Below are positions 1-10,557 of a DNA stretch of 64,000 nt, one piece after another. Position 1 is the first letter of the stretch, and every line of letters starts with the position of its first letter. The stretch is from NCBI RefSeq assembly GCF_964019385.1, contig NW_027044937.1, forward strand, positions 1 to 64,000, read 5' to 3'. The notes under the pieces are model-generated. The model did no database searches, was not told where the DNA came from, and saw only the letters and a list, made by a program, of their open reading frames with translations. A program made the position numbers and the translations under genes. This stretch comes from Sycon ciliatum. Lineage: Eukaryota > Porifera > Calcarea > Leucosolenida > Sycettidae.

Positions 1-2
1 CT

Positions 3-545
3 CAGACTGGCCCGTCATCCCTCATAAAAACTATCATTGATCGGCCGGCGTTCACCACTCCTGCAACCAGATGGGGGATTGATCATGAAGAAGAGGCACG
101 ATGTGCCTACGTAGCCCACCAAGCCAAGTCTGGCAAGCTGATAGATGTTGTTGCATGTGGCTTATTTGTGCATGCTGATGAATGCTGGTTTGGTGCCAGT
201 CCCGATGGCATTGTTAGGGATGGAGATACATCACTTTTGCTCGAGATTAAATGCCCGTTTGTTGCTAGAGACCAAAGTCTAGCAGAGGTAGCTGGGTCTA
301 CTGCATCATTTTGTTTGTCCAACAAGGATGGTGTGCTTTCTCTCAAAACAACACATGCCTACTATACACAAGTGCAAATGCAGCTCTTTGCTGCAGGCCT
401 TCAATTTTGTGACTTTGTAGTGTGGTCTCCCTGCAATGATCTTTTTGTTGAGCGCATTTCATTTTGTGAAGTGCATGTCAAGAAAACTCTCGCAGCTTGC
501 CGAACATTTTATTTTGATCATGTTCTCCCGAAACTGGCTCTGTGA
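3..545 (+). CDS. YqaJ-like nuclease of an ISL2EU-type DNA transposon, 5' truncated by the window edge
   Basis: The frame is open from base 3 to the stop at 543-545, so the true start lies left of the window. The protein has the signature of the YqaJ/lambda-exonuclease-like fold: an early WGIDHEEEAR segment, then WFGASPDGIV, then LLEIKCPF, then YYTQVQMQLFAAG and a WSP block. In this family the Asp of SPDG and the E-x-K of LEIKCP bind metal. Animal ISL2EU/IS4EU transposons encode such a nuclease beside a THAP/DDE transposase. That is the arrangement here, with the transposase convergent on the minus strand at 1292-3217. The visible part shows no frameshift. The role in transposition is inferred from family context. 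A host YqaJ-domain gene is possible but less likely given the neighbour. Confidence 0.82.
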   Translation, partial: QTGPSSLIKTIIDRPAFTTPATRWGIDHEEEARCAYVAHQAKSGKLIDVVACGLFVHADECWFGASPDGIVRDGDTSLLLEIKCPFVARDQSLAEVAGSTASFCLSNKDGVLSLKTTHAYYTQVQMQLFAAGLQFCDFVVWSPCNDLFVERISFCEVHVKKTLAACRTFYFDHVLPKLAL

Positions 546-1291
546 TCAAGTTTCTTGGTAATAGATATATTCCTCGTCATCTGAGATGACCATTGCTCAC
601 TTTGCTCCAGTTCCTGTAGTCTTGACTGTTTACATTCTTCCCTGATTTGTGGCAATCTTTTCTTCTGTAAGTGTGTCTGAACTGTTCTATACGCTGCACT
701 CTATGTTCTTTATTATAGCTTTTTCTGTTCTGCCCTGTTCTGTAGCTCCTTCTTGATATAAACGCCGTGATTAGATGGTGGATAGTTCCATCAGCAACCG
801 GCTTCCTGCATTTGTACATGATTAGGTAGTGTTGTATACATGTACCCAAGACAGTGGAACTCTGCTGTAAACAGTGCGTTATAGTAAATTATACTGCCAT
901 TACTGGTAACCACTACAAAAAACGGCACGTACAACTGGTTTACAATAGCTCGCCATTCCGTGTTACAACGGAGTTCAAAAAGGCATGAACGTTACATGAG
1001 TATTCGTATTTACTTCAAAGTAAGCGGCACTTGCAGCAGTCACAGGCCACATTTCCTACCTGGTGAACAGCACAAACAGACAAATAGGAGCATCACTACT
1101 TCTACTTCGAAGTACGAAGTCCTGAGTGAAATAAGCATCATTGTGTAGGGGCACCATTACTCACAACATAACACAAAGAAAAGAGGGGAAGAAAATACCG
1201 AGGCCACGTAGGAATATCGGCATGCGCAAAAAGCTTTCAACAGAGCGGCCTGGTCATAAAGCAAGAATTACATAGACGCCCATCTTCATCA
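546..1291. other. Spacer between two convergent transposon ORFs
   Basis: This 0.75-kb stretch separates the stops of the YqaJ ORF (+) and the transposase ORF (-). It should hold both 3' untranslated regions. No convincing ORF, RNA or repeat was seen in it. Confidence 0.5.
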
Positions 1292-3217
1292 TCATTCTGA
1301 CACAATCATATGGTGGTAGCGTGAGTTACAAGACCTACAAACTCTAAGAAGTGGGCCATCTGAGCGCTTGCAAAACAAACATACGGGAGTGGTCACATAG
1401 GCAGCAGCGGCTACAGAAGAAGATGGCACGCTGATAGCAGCAGCAGTAGCAATTACAGGAGATGGCACGTTCGTAGCAGCAGAAGTAGCAGCTACAGCAG
1501 ATGACAACTTGGTAGCAGCGGAAGCAGCAGCAGAAGCAGTAATGGCAGGTGAAAGAAATGTGCCAGCTGAAACAGCCACTGCGGAAATGTTTGCATCTGG
1601 TGATATCTGGGCAACTTCTGCAGCAGAGGAAAAGTGTGCAGACTGTGTCGATGGCTTACTAACAGGCGGAGGTACCAGGGGCTCCATGTAGTTAGTGAGG
1701 AATGCACACACAAATATGATCTGCTCAGCCAAAGGGCACAACACGGAAGATAAGAAGTGAGTTATCCTGAAGTTCTTGATCCTTTCCATTGCTCTCTCCA
1801 CATGAATACGCACGCTAGCAATACGCCGAGTTTCGATCACCTCTTCTTCATCAAGCTGATCTCGAGAACCAAGAAACGGGGGTATGTTGAGATCGACACC
1901 CTCCGGTAGCAGATCGGCAATGTCGAAACCACGGTCGGCCATGATGCCATCACCCTTCTCCATCAACTTCATTAGCCCACTTCGCTTTGTCAGTTTCTTA
2001 TCAGAAATGCGCCCGCCATAAAGAGGAGACAGAAACGATATTGCACCGGTAGGTGTCACACCAACTAACAGTTTGAAAGTGTTCCTGTTTTTGTAATTCG
2101 ACCAGGTGGCTGCTTGTACAGTTGGGTTGGCTGGCTTCTCAATGGGAAACTCTGTTGCGTCAATAATTACCCGGGTGCGTGGGTACTTGTCTTTGAAGAC
2201 GTCGGGCATGTAGCGATCAATCAGAGCCCGGCTCGGCCAAATGTCCACTTCTTTCATAGAGAAGTACATGCAACGAATGTACGTTGAAAATATTCGGGAC
2301 ACCGTGGATTGATCTATTCCGAATCGCAGTGCTAAATCTGACTCAGGGAAAGCATGCCGAAGTTTGACAAGGGTCAATAGCAACTCGTCTTCATACGCCA
2401 ATGCTCTTCGTCTGCCACGGCTGTCCTGGCCAAGGAAATCAGCTGGCACTTTAGTAGCAAAGCACATGTCTTGACATCCACACCGCAACTGATCCAGCAA
2501 CAAGTCAAACGCCAGAGAACTCAGGCCCGTGTAAAACAGTACAATCTTGTTGTCATGTCGGATGTTCGAGTAATGGAGTTGGCATTTCCGCAAAGCTTCT
2601 TCCGATTCATCCAAATTGTACAAGGCCTGCTCCAACTGGGACCGCAACTTAGCCACTTGTGCTTCCAAAGTCTTTATTTTGTTCTCTTGGAGAACGGGAA
2701 CTTCACCATAATCATGGTCAGCTAAAAGTGTTGCAGCCTCAGGCACCGATTCATCTGTGACTGGTAAATCAACATCGTCATCAATATCAATCGCTTCAAC
2801 GGGTCGACTGACTTCGCCTGTCGAAACACGGCTCTTCCTCTTCACTACGACGGCTTTGTCCAAGAAACGGGAAGGTGGCTCGTCCTCCGTCACAGGTCGA
2901 CCACCAGGAAAGTGCACCCCACAGACATACGAGTTTCCAGAAAGAGGAGTGTTGACTCTTGGTATTTTGGCAAGCCACTCGGCCCTGATATGCCGGCGTC
3001 GATCCGAATCTTTAGGCAAACGATGAAAAGATACAGCTTTACAGACCTCTGCTGTTCCTCCGCAGCCAACACGAGCCAGGTCTGATCCACATAGACGACG
3101 CTTCACAAACACTTTTCGTCCTTGCGAGTTCGCATCATCAGACTCAAACAAACCAAACTTGCAGCTGCTTTTACGATTTGAGCAGCCAGGGACGATACAA
3201 TGAGCGTTGCTTGGCAT
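1292..3217 (-). CDS. THAP-domain DDE transposase (ISL2EU/IS4EU type, DDE_Tnp_4 family)
   Basis: This 641-residue uninterrupted ORF encodes a DNA transposase. The N-terminus is a C2CH THAP zinc finger: Cys7 and Cys12 in the CIVPGC motif, then the CGVH pair near residues 99-102. A coiled-coil stretch follows at about 170-215 (VAKLRSQLEQALYNLDESEE). Next comes a helix-turn-helix at about 273-315 (FGIDQSTVSRIF). The catalytic core has D353 in IIDATEF, D428 in GIMADRGFD and E474 in HVERAMERIKN. An Ala-rich linker leads to a C-terminal CxxC zinc motif (CLFC...CRSC). The ATG at 3217 directly precedes the THAP cysteines, as is usual in the family. The intact frame suggests a young copy. THAP plus this DDE family plus a neighbouring YqaJ ORF identifies the ISL2EU-type group. 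Terminal inverted repeats were not pinned down. Confidence 0.88.
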   Translation of the reverse strand: MPSNAHCIVPGCSNRKSSCKFGLFESDDANSQGRKVFVKRRLCGSDLARVGCGGTAEVCKAVSFHRLPKDSDRRRHIRAEWLAKIPRVNTPLSGNSYVCGVHFPGGRPVTEDEPPSRFLDKAVVVKRKSRVSTGEVSRPVEAIDIDDDVDLPVTDESVPEAATLLADHDYGEVPVLQENKIKTLEAQVAKLRSQLEQALYNLDESEEALRKCQLHYSNIRHDNKIVLFYTGLSSLAFDLLLDQLRCGCQDMCFATKVPADFLGQDSRGRRRALAYEDELLLTLVKLRHAFPESDLALRFGIDQSTVSRIFSTYIRCMYFSMKEVDIWPSRALIDRYMPDVFKDKYPRTRVIIDATEFPIEKPANPTVQAATWSNYKNRNTFKLLVGVTPTGAISFLSPLYGGRISDKKLTKRSGLMKLMEKGDGIMADRGFDIADLLPEGVDLNIPPFLGSRDQLDEEEVIETRRIASVRIHVERAMERIKNFRITHFLSSVLCPLAEQIIFVCAFLTNYMEPLVPPPVSKPSTQSAHFSSAAEVAQISPDANISAVAVSAGTFLSPAITASAAASAATKLSSAVAATSAATNVPSPVIATAAAISVPSSSVAAAAYVTTPVCLFCKRSDGPLLRVCRSCNSRYHHMIVSE

Positions 3218-4450
3218 GATTGTGTCAGCTGCTTACTGATCTCTAACTAACTTGCTACTTATACACAACAGCAAACTGTGACAACCCTTGCCTTCCAAGA
3301 AGGAAATAAATGTCTTGCTTTGAGTTTGATTCTTCACCAACACAAAGGAAAAAAATTGTACATTGTACTTCAGCCTCAGCAAACGCGAAGCAGGTACGTA
3401 GGGCTCTACGATCATCAGAGTTTCCACGCGTGCATGCATGAGACTGCATGCTGCGCTGCGTGGTGCAAGTACAGTGTCGAGGTCGTGAAGTTGCCCCGCA
3501 CAAAAAACCGCGGGAAAATTATGCATAGGTGCCATTGGGTATTCCCTCCCCAGTGTACGTTGAGCTGCGGGACCACGACGGGAAATTTCGTGCAGTTGCA
3601 CCAACGTTGGATAGAAAGTTGAAGAACTAGGTCTTTTTAAAGGAGCGTCTGCATAAGCTGGACAGACTCGCGAACGCTGTGGAGCATTGTGAAGGATTAT
3701 TAGCTTGGTTTCTATGCATATAGTGTTCAACGCTTTGCTCTCGACTGGCAGATTTTTATGCCTGTTCAAACTTGCTAATGTGTTTCCTTTGTTCGTGGGC
3801 GGTAGCTTCGACCATGGTCAAGCTGTTTCTTATCGGCTGATAAATCTTCTGCCTATTGAATCTCGTCTACTGGAGAAACAAGTGAAGGCTCAACTCATGA
3901 CAAACAAAATGGAAAACCGTCTCCTCCCCAGTTACTAGTAAAATCAGCTCATGCGATAATATTGCACGACACTGACCGACGGTACCGACGTTCTACATCT
4001 AACTGCCGATGAGCTCTAGCACTTGGATGCACACTCCAACAGCATCCCAACCTGGAAGGTTGTATTTTACAGAAAAAACATGGGAGGTGAAGGTGAGCGC
4101 AGCCAAGCCAAGCACGAGCTGAAAGTCACAGCTGTGAAGAACGTTGGCGGATGAACATGTATGTCGAAGACTACACTAGCAAGACCATGGGACAATACGG
4201 GAAAACCACAATCCAAGGACGCATAGCAACATACCACTCGACTTGTGTAGGTTTTTGAAATGTTCAAAGATCAATTGGAGGGGAAGATCAGCGAACTTGA
4301 ATTGTGTCGAACTGAACGCCTCAGTACTACATGTACTGCAATTCGACGAACACAATTTAGATGGACAAATAGGCAGCAGTTTCAGTCGACGATCGTTTTA
4401 CCGTACAGTTAGGGTCAGCAGCGTTGATCAGTACCGCACAATTATGTTAT
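3218..4450. other. Upstream region of the transposase, with a segment related to a MITE at 50.3 kb
   Basis: No coding region is supported; ORFs of up to 178 codons here have no recognisable features. The stretch around 3931-4140 contains CTCATGCGATAA followed by TTGCACGACACTGA and CTCCAACA, which recurs at 50.33-50.43 kb. The two share a dispersed element, possibly the non-autonomous relative of the transposon. Promoter elements were not identified. Confidence 0.4.
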
Positions 4451-4554
4451 CACATGAGCTAATCACATGAGGTAATCACATGAGCTAATCACATGAGCTA
4501 ATCGCATGAGCTAATCGCATGAGCTAATCACATGAGCTAATCGCATGAGCTAAT
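4451..4554. repeat. 13-bp tandem repeat, eight copies
   Basis: Eight head-to-tail copies of CACATGAGCTAAT (variants CGCATGAGCTAAT and CACATGAGGTAAT) fill 104 bp exactly. The CATGAGCT core is related to the CTCATGCGATAA motif at 3.94 kb and to GCATGAGCT at 50.59 kb. These may be subterminal transposase-binding repeats of the ISL2EU-type element; that role is inferred. Confidence 0.85.
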
Positions 4555-5010
4555 CGCCCAGTAACTGGTGGAGTGAGTGGACATCATAGATGTCCCTAAT
4601 TCACAGTTTGTTCACAGGAAGCGACGCCGCACTGAGGACGCACTTGTACTAGCGGTAAACCGATGGTTAATAGCAAAGTTCGAGCGGAAAGAAACAGGCA
4701 TAGAATTTGTGGACATGTACAAAGCGACTCCGTCAAGTGCAAATTGCTGCTAGAAGAACTCTCCAACAATAATTGTGTGACAAGCATGGAGATATCCTGG
4801 CTTGCTAGTTAGTTCAGCAACCCATACCAGCCTATTGGCGGGACTATGTCAAGTTTCGCACAGTGCAGCGTGACTCGTTTGTAGACGCATTAATTAATAA
4901 TGTGATATTTCGGCCATTTTTGAGGGGTATGTAACAGGTTTTCTGTTCACGCTCTGTTACATGATTACATGTACATGTATGCCCAGATTTTTGCATGTGT
5001 TGCAAATAAG
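4555..5010. other. Unassigned stretch
   Basis: No gene, RNA or clear repeat was recognised. The start (GTAACTGGTGGAGTGAGTGGA) resembles the flank at 50.61 kb, so the ISL2EU-type or MITE end may lie near here. Confidence 0.3.
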
Positions 5011-5138
5011 CATATTGAGTATTTCGCTCCTGTTCTTGTGGTGGTTGACCTTCCTCTTGTGGGGTAGGACCTGGTTTAAATCTGGCTTTGGAAAAGTTAT
5101 CTTTCATTGGTATCAGGTTTGGCCTCATTTTCTCTGTG

Positions 5139-5182
5139 TGGCGCTGATGAGTCCACAGAGGACGAACCAGTTCTGTTCGCTG
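5139..5182 (+). ncRNA. Hammerhead ribozyme, degenerate (monomer 1)
   Basis: The conserved core CTGATGA sits at 5144. Stem II is GTCC/GGAC with a 5-nt loop. GAAC replaces the usual GAAA. Stem I pairs TGGCG with CGCTG. The changed base next to stem III and a TT at the cleavage site suggest weak or lost activity. Confidence 0.55.
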
Positions 5183-5371
5183 ATTGAGTATTTCGCTCCT
5201 GCTCTTGTGGTGGTTTAGCATTATTATATGGGGTAATGTCTTTGGTGTTTGCGGCATGCAAAGCTCACTGACTCGTCAGATTGAGCATTCTGGCAAGGTA
5301 CGCTCGGGCCTGGTTTTAATCTGGCTTTGGATTTTGTTCCATTTTTATCAGGTTCGGGCGCATTTTCTCGT

Positions 5372-5416
5372 TGCGGAGCTGATGAGTCCACAAAGGACGA
5401 AACAGTTCTGTCCGCA
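5372..5416 (+). ncRNA. Hammerhead ribozyme (monomer 2)
   Basis: The core is complete: CTGATGA at 5379, stem II GTCC/GGAC with loop ACAAA, then GAAA and a GTC cleavage site. Stem III is very short (ACAG/CTGT). Stem I can form TGCGG/CCGCA, with two unpaired bases next to the core, so folding is not perfect. Confidence 0.65.
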
Positions 5417-5573
5417 GATTGTGTATGTGCCACATTTAATATTCTGCATTCACACTAAAACCTAAAACAAGTAGCGCCTTACTCGTCAACGAGCTTTCTC
5501 CTTATCTACGTTCTAATCTTTCACCTGTCCTCGCCACTCATGTTGATTGGAAGCTGAGTTGTGTTGCTCCTAT

Positions 5574-5830
5574 ATAGTTCAATGCTTAGCTCAGTTTGGT
5601 TGTCTTCTTCTAAAATTCAACAAATACTGTAACAGGGTATTCCAGTTTCTAGGTTCCCTTCATAAATATTTTGAAGGGCTTTGCACAGTTGATCTACACC
5701 TGCAAATGTTGAGCGAAATCGGAGAGATCGATTTGCACGCATTGGTTGGTATTCTCCGACCTCCTCTCTTAGGTACATACATGTACATGTAGTTTGCACA
5801 CGAGAATGGCCTTCATTTATCCAAATACTC
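5574..5830. repeat. Intronic segment duplicated with an LRR exon (copy at 27658-27900)
   Basis: The sequence from TTAGCTCAGTTTGGTTGTC through GGCCTTCATTTAT is shared at high similarity with 27658-27890. There it lies directly downstream (on the minus strand) of an LRR exon. Here about 600 bp of other sequence separates it from the 6451-6522 exon. It shows that intron flanks were copied along with the exon. Confidence 0.75.
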
Positions 5831-6450
5831 CAAGTATGAAACGAAGGAAAATCTTGAAAAGCTATGTTTTCTAGAGTCTTTGAAGTATATGAGGCAAAAA
5901 ATCTCTCCTGTCCTTCTCTTCAAGTACGTTAATGTCTATCCCCAGTTCCCCACTACCTATATGTATCTAATTTTGGTATATACATGTATCTCAACCTGTG
6001 CACGACGTCATAATAAGCTGATATTGGTTAAGCGAATTTAAGCAAGAACTGCGCAAACCATTCTACGAGATTTGGTTTCACTTCAGCGGACTTCCTCTGA
6101 ATAAGTAGCGTCACATCGCATATCGTTTTCTTTAGAAGCTTATCTCTGGCACACTTTTAATCATTAAATTTTATTATCCCAGTTCTGCACGCTTACAATA
6201 ATATGTTCAATAGCAGAGCTCTGCTCTACCCCATGTCTTTGTCGCTTTCTTTGCTCATCTATTGCTCATCACTTTTTTTACAGGAATGGATTCGGATGGT
6301 GTTAGTGGACAGTATAGCGTAACTTGTAGTTCCTTGGTCCTTCCACTTTTTATTTTACAGATGTGGTATTATGAAACATTTGGAAACCCCCTCGATAGTT
6401 GCGGAATCCTTAAACAATAATAAATTACAAATTACAAAACATGTACTCAC
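5831..6450. other. Intron sequence downstream of the last visible LRR exon
   Basis: No ORF or RNA is supported. The 6290-6350 part (GTTAGTGGACAGTATAGCGTAAC) resembles 50.62 kb and may be the end of a dispersed element inserted into the duplicated intron. Confidence 0.4.
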
Positions 6451-6522
6451 AAGTGCTGAAGGTTTCTGAGACTTGCAAATGCTCCCTCTGGTAAAGATGT
6501 TAAATTATTTCTGTTCAAGTAC
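6451..6522 (-). CDS. LRR receptor gene, LRR exon 9 (72 nt)
   Basis: A TTAACAG acceptor precedes and a GTGAGTAC donor follows. The exon encodes one leucine-rich repeat, LYLNRNNLTSLPEGAF then ASLRNLQHL, matching LxLxxNxLxxLPxxxF. Phase matches the other eight LRR exons (one base carried in, two out). It is nearly identical to the 27.9-kb exon. It is the last exon of this gene visible in the window; the donor shows that the gene continues leftward. Confidence 0.85.
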
Positions 6523-6662
6523 CTGTTAACAAGAATAGCAGAAGTTATAGTGTGCATCAATGATCCGTAGTATGCGTGATTGGCATGACAACTATTGGTG
6601 AGGATTCATTTATCATAATACAAAGGTACACAAAACGAGGGTAACCTACAGAGCTGCACAAG
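6523..6662. repeat. Intron flank duplicated with LRR exons
   Basis: The 3' end of the preceding intron (minus sense) is shared with the flanks of the 22.4, 27.9, 44.5 and 45.0 kb exons. Shared blocks include GCGTGATTGGCATGACAAC and a TCATTTATCATAATACAAAGG block. Confidence 0.75.
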
Positions 6663-7105
6663 CAAAAGGCGCTATTTCTCACCTGGCGATGCATCCACGG
6701 CATTGCGGGGAACCGGCTCTGTGCACTGATTTCAAGGTCACCAGATTGGCGTACCCGCTTGCAGAAGGACATCGGAGCGCACGTACCACCCGCCGCAAGC
6801 CGCGCTGGTCAGGCTAGGTTCTCTGTTGCCGCTCCCAAGCTGTGGAACGCACTACCCAGCGACATCCGCACCATCCCCCAACGCAGTGTGTTCAAGCTGT
6901 CAGTCATCCCCCATACGCTCGTTCCATGAAACGTATCACCCATTATTCCAGTCACTGTTGCTGTTGCATCCTCTCGTATTTCGCATCCACTCGTAGTCCA
7001 TGTCCACTGATGTCGACCGAGGTAGCTCTCTTGCTACTGTGCTGCTCTGTAATAGTGACATGTACCCAGCTAATGTCTCTGCTTCGTTCAGGGAATTCAG
7101 AATAG
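6663..7105 (+). pseudogene. LINE ORF2 C-terminal remnant and 3' end
   Basis: The plus frame around 6810-6905 reads GQARFSVAAPKLWNALPSDI then RTIPQRSVFKLS. This is the conserved C-terminal block of CR1/L2-like LINE reverse transcriptases. Upstream reading is broken. Only the 3' tail of the LINE was inserted, as is usual for 5'-truncated copies. Confidence 0.7.
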
Positions 7106-7984
7106 GAGGACTGCTGTACCACCCGCTCTTTTCTTTTTACTTTTAAAAGCGATTATTTGTAACATGGAAATTTGTTCCTTGGCTCACCATCTGAGTTCTG
7201 AAAAGCTATTATTCATTTTATGCTGCCCCGGTTATATCTTTTCCGAATTATTATTATTTTCTTTGCCTTCGCTTTCTTGTTATTGGGCAACTTGCCCGTT
7301 AGAATCTGCGAAGTAAAATAAACAACAACAACTAGGGACAGTACGACAGATTTATCGGTCATGTTCGCGTTTGGATCACCAAGCAAGTTTGGCTAGTCTT
7401 CGCATATGCCAAATGAACAAAAGTAACGAGGAACGAGCGAGGCCATGAGGTGAGCACACGCGTGCAACTGCAGAATAGGCAAAAGGAATATCATAAGATA
7501 ATGACAGTGCTAAAACACACGAAATGGTGCTGTTGTATTCTTTTATTTCAATTCGCTCAGGGCACAGGCAATACTGCCTTCTCACCAGAGAGAGGATTCT
7601 CCGATTCCTACCAAAAAACGAGAAATCTGCGATATGAATAATTATGTATGAGAAAGATATGAGAAAAATGAATAATGATGATGTCGGATTACGATAGTTT
7701 AGTTGTTATGTGAGATTTCCCTGACGATTACAGATAAAGCATTTCTGGAGGCAGATGTCCAGAAAGGATGCGAGAACAAAATACAGCGTTCCTGAAGGCA
7801 ATGGTGCACATAAATAGAACATAACGCAATGGTGCAGAAAAGAGGTGAGAACTTACAAACAAGGCAATCGTGCAGAAAAGAGGAAACTGAAGAACTAGCG
7901 GTTCTAGAGACACAAAGAGGTAGTAGGGACAAGCGAATCAATACAGTGTCAGATGGTGCTCTTGAATTCATCCTTTTGTGATAT
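7106..7984. other. LINE 3' tail and unassigned intron sequence
   Basis: The LINE 3' untranslated tail appears to continue to about 7330, ending in AACAACAACAAC after a TATTGGGCAACTTGCCCG hairpin-like block. From 7340 to 7984 no coding sequence, RNA or repeat was recognised. Confidence 0.4.
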
Positions 7985-9220
7985 ACATCTAACTTAAGGC
8001 AGCAGCTTATTCCAGAGAATGGCACCTTGGAAACGGATGAAGGACCCTCCAGCAGGACCCGGAAGGTAGGGGACACGTAAGAGCCATGTCACCTGTCCGC
8101 GAGTGGCCCTTCGGTCATAATCTTCTTGCGAAGGTGCAGTTGGGGTGAAAAAAACGAAAACAAGTGACTTGACAGAGAGTGCAGGCAACGGAATACAAAC
8201 ATGAGGAGCTTTCGCTAAAACAATCTCTCAATGGTGGACAATGAGAGTCTCCCTCATAGCGGCTGAGTCGTGATCGGGTTCTGCAGTCGAAGGATTGCTC
8301 GAACCCCGTCGCCGATCTTTCCAGCCGAGTGAGGCCAGCGGCAGACAGCGAGGGGAAGAAGGCGTTTGCGGCGTAGCACAGCTTGGCTTGTATCATGGCA
8401 ACATACCATATCCAGCAGGCCGTGATGCTAAGTGCATCTCCGTGTCGCCATAGACGACTTACGGCCTTCCCTGTCTGGCTAGCAAGGTGTTGGATGTGGG
8501 ACCGCCAGCTCAGGTCGTCGTCGAAATTGACACTAATGTATTTTGCGGATGACACTGTGGCAAGCTCATCTCCATTTCAGCGGACGCGATCGATTGGATC
8601 TTGTTGCCCTTGAGGCTTCAAAAACATTACGTGGGTCTTCTTCTTGTTCAGAAGAAGACCAATGTCTCCAAGCCATTCCGCTAGCGTGGTTACTGCGTTC
8701 GAGAGGAACTGCACAACAATGCTACATTTGCGTGTGAAAATTCTATTACGATGTCGTCAGCAAACTCCTGATGGGCGATAGCGGCTGGTAGGATGTCGCT
8801 AATTGCTCTAGTGTATAATACGAAGAGGAGGGGGCCAAGGACACTCCCTTGCCTTGGCTGCAAGCTGTTGCGGGCGATAACTCGGCTCCAACCTTTATCC
8901 GCTGATGCCGACCGGACAGGTAGCTCACGAGCCACTCCAGAACCTTGCCGTGAAAACCCAGTGAGTGTAGGTCTATAACGAGACGTTCGTGTTGGAGTCG
9001 GTCGAACACTTTAGACATGTCGACCATCACAACACCGACAGTTTTTCGCTGGGACTGTGCATCTTTCCATCTGTCCACCGCTAAAACCAGCGCATCCTCA
9101 GTAGAGTGGGCTCGGCGGTAATCAAACTTGCCGACCTTGTTCGCTCAAGTACCGACCCAGCCCGATCTTTCAACAGCTCCTCCTCAACACCCTGAAGACA
9201 TGTTTAACATCAAGCTCCTC
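7985..9220 (-). pseudogene. LINE reverse-transcriptase remnant, frameshifted
   Basis: Read on the minus strand in three broken frames. 9078-8750 has VVMVDMSKVFDRLQHERLV (RT motif with the first catalytic Asp). 8935-8690 has GSVLGPLLFVLYTRAISDIL and the FADD catalytic box. 8555-8115 has YISVNFDDDLSWRSHIQHL, the post-RT thumb region. 8070-7990 carries the FQGAILWNKLLP tail. The breaks mark a dead copy of a Jockey-superfamily LINE, a different family from the intact one at 24.4 kb. Confidence 0.82.
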
Positions 9221-9365
9221 ATTTTTGTCCGTCGTTGTCTGTTCTCTTGAGCTAGCTTCCCCTTGACCAGCTTCTTCCTGAGGGTTACTGGTGACCGCAC
9301 TGGGGGAGCAGCACATCACTTTCTACAAGTACCATTTTGGCTCGGTCCTGCGGGTCAAGCGACTA

Positions 9366-10203
9366 CAGTCAACTTCGCTAATAACGACTGTGGATATAAC
9401 GACAATTCGCGAATAACAACAGAATTTCCATGCCCAGAGCAAAGTCCCATCTAACTGTATACATTTTACTTCGGATATAACGACTATCTGAATAACGACA
9501 ATTCGCGTATAGCGACATGCTTTTAGTGCGCCGAGGTCATATTCACTGCTTGAATAACGACTTTCTGGGCTTTTGACAGCTATTGAAGTACCTGTCAGTC
9601 AAGTACAATCATGTACCTGTCATGCAGAAGTACCAGAACCTATGGTGATGGATAAAGGCACACATGCAAGAAAATGCAGCCAGGCCCAAGGCCTGGGGGC
9701 CGGGGCCGGGGGAGGCTTTTTCTTCCTTTTTTATTTTGGTTTCAAAATTGTTGGATTTACCAGCACACCTACAGTGTATTATGTATACATGTACAGTGTA
9801 CACACAAAAGGCACAATGGACCCTCTCCGCTGGCAGAAGGAAGTTTTCCTCATTACATGTGCAGTGTACATGTACAATCTGTAGTTGTACATGTACACTG
9901 CACATGTAATCATCATACAATGTACATGTACATGTCCCTGGCCCTGTAGATGGCTCAAAAAGGCATATTTTTCAATTGGTTTCCCTTGGATATTGAATTT
10001 TTAGTTCCTTTCAACTGCAATAAGAAAAATAAAGTACACATTGACATAGAGCAAGAAAAGAGCTTGATTTTGATATGCATGTCATACTATACAAAATATG
10101 GGTTCACATACATTCAAATGGGACTTCGGTTATAAGGACACTTCGCGAATAACGACACTTTTTCTGATGCCCCGCCGAATGTCGTTATTCGCGAAGTTGA
10201 CTG
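9366..10203. mobile_element. Non-autonomous pogo/Tigger-like element with TA target duplication
   Basis: The ends are inverted: CAGTCAACTTCGCTAATAAC at left and the complement of CAGTCAACTTCGCGAATAAC at right. Both are flanked by TA (9364-9365 and 10204-10205). CAGT-start termini with a TA duplication are typical of pogo-like elements. Subterminal TAACGACAATTCGCG motifs repeat inside. The middle has several TGTACATGTACA palindromes and no transposase frame. Confidence 0.75.
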
Positions 10204-10205
10204 TA

Positions 10206-10380
10206 TACAGTTCATCGGGGCAGTCCTGTGGAACCAGCTCCCACCTGATCTCCGTTCCGCGCCCAGCCACCTTGAATTCTATCCCTGCTGAAAGTGCATC
10301 ATGGCTCCGTTTAAATGCTTTTCGGCTAGCATTTTGCTGCAGACTAAAGAATAGGAAATGTGTTTCGCAATTATAGCATG
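10206..10380 (+). pseudogene. LINE C-terminal tail fragment
   Basis: The plus frame at 10219-10250 reads AVLWNQLPPDLRS, the conserved C-terminal motif of CR1/L2-like LINE proteins, followed by a short broken frame. It directly abuts the pogo-like element, which therefore inserted into an older LINE tail. Confidence 0.55.
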
Positions 10381-10557
10381 ATGCTATTTTGTATATAGAA
10401 TTCCCATTCCGTTTTTATTTAGTGTAGCCCTGAGGTCGACTTGCTGATTTATTTTTTAGCCTTCCCCTCTCCGTATTTCTGCCCCTCCCTCTCTCTCTCA
10501 TTCCCTCTGTCGTCCACATGTATCAAAGGAGTAAAAACCGCTTGTTTGTGGTTCATT

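Larger units (their letters stand above)
5015..5418 (+). repeat. Diverged dimer of a small hammerhead-containing repeat (retrozyme-like)
   Basis: Two related monomers lie head to tail. Both begin with GAGTATTTCGCTCCTG and TCTTGTGGTGGTT (5018 and 5186). Both carry ATCTGGCTTTGGA and a TATCAGGTT block, and both end in a hammerhead core. The first unit is about 170 bp and the second about 235 bp because of an internal insertion. A short HHR-bearing monomer present as a tandem dimer is the layout described for animal retrozymes. The copies have diverged, so this is an old insertion. Confidence 0.65.

Noticed and set aside
3233..3769. 178-codon minus-strand ORF upstream of the transposase
   Set aside because: No domain, atypical composition and no repeats; best explained as chance.
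6557..6772. Extra host exon ending at CGCCAG|GTGAGA on the minus strand
   Set aside because: The segment overlaps a LINE tail on the other strand and shows no LRR or other domain; the donor is probably chance.
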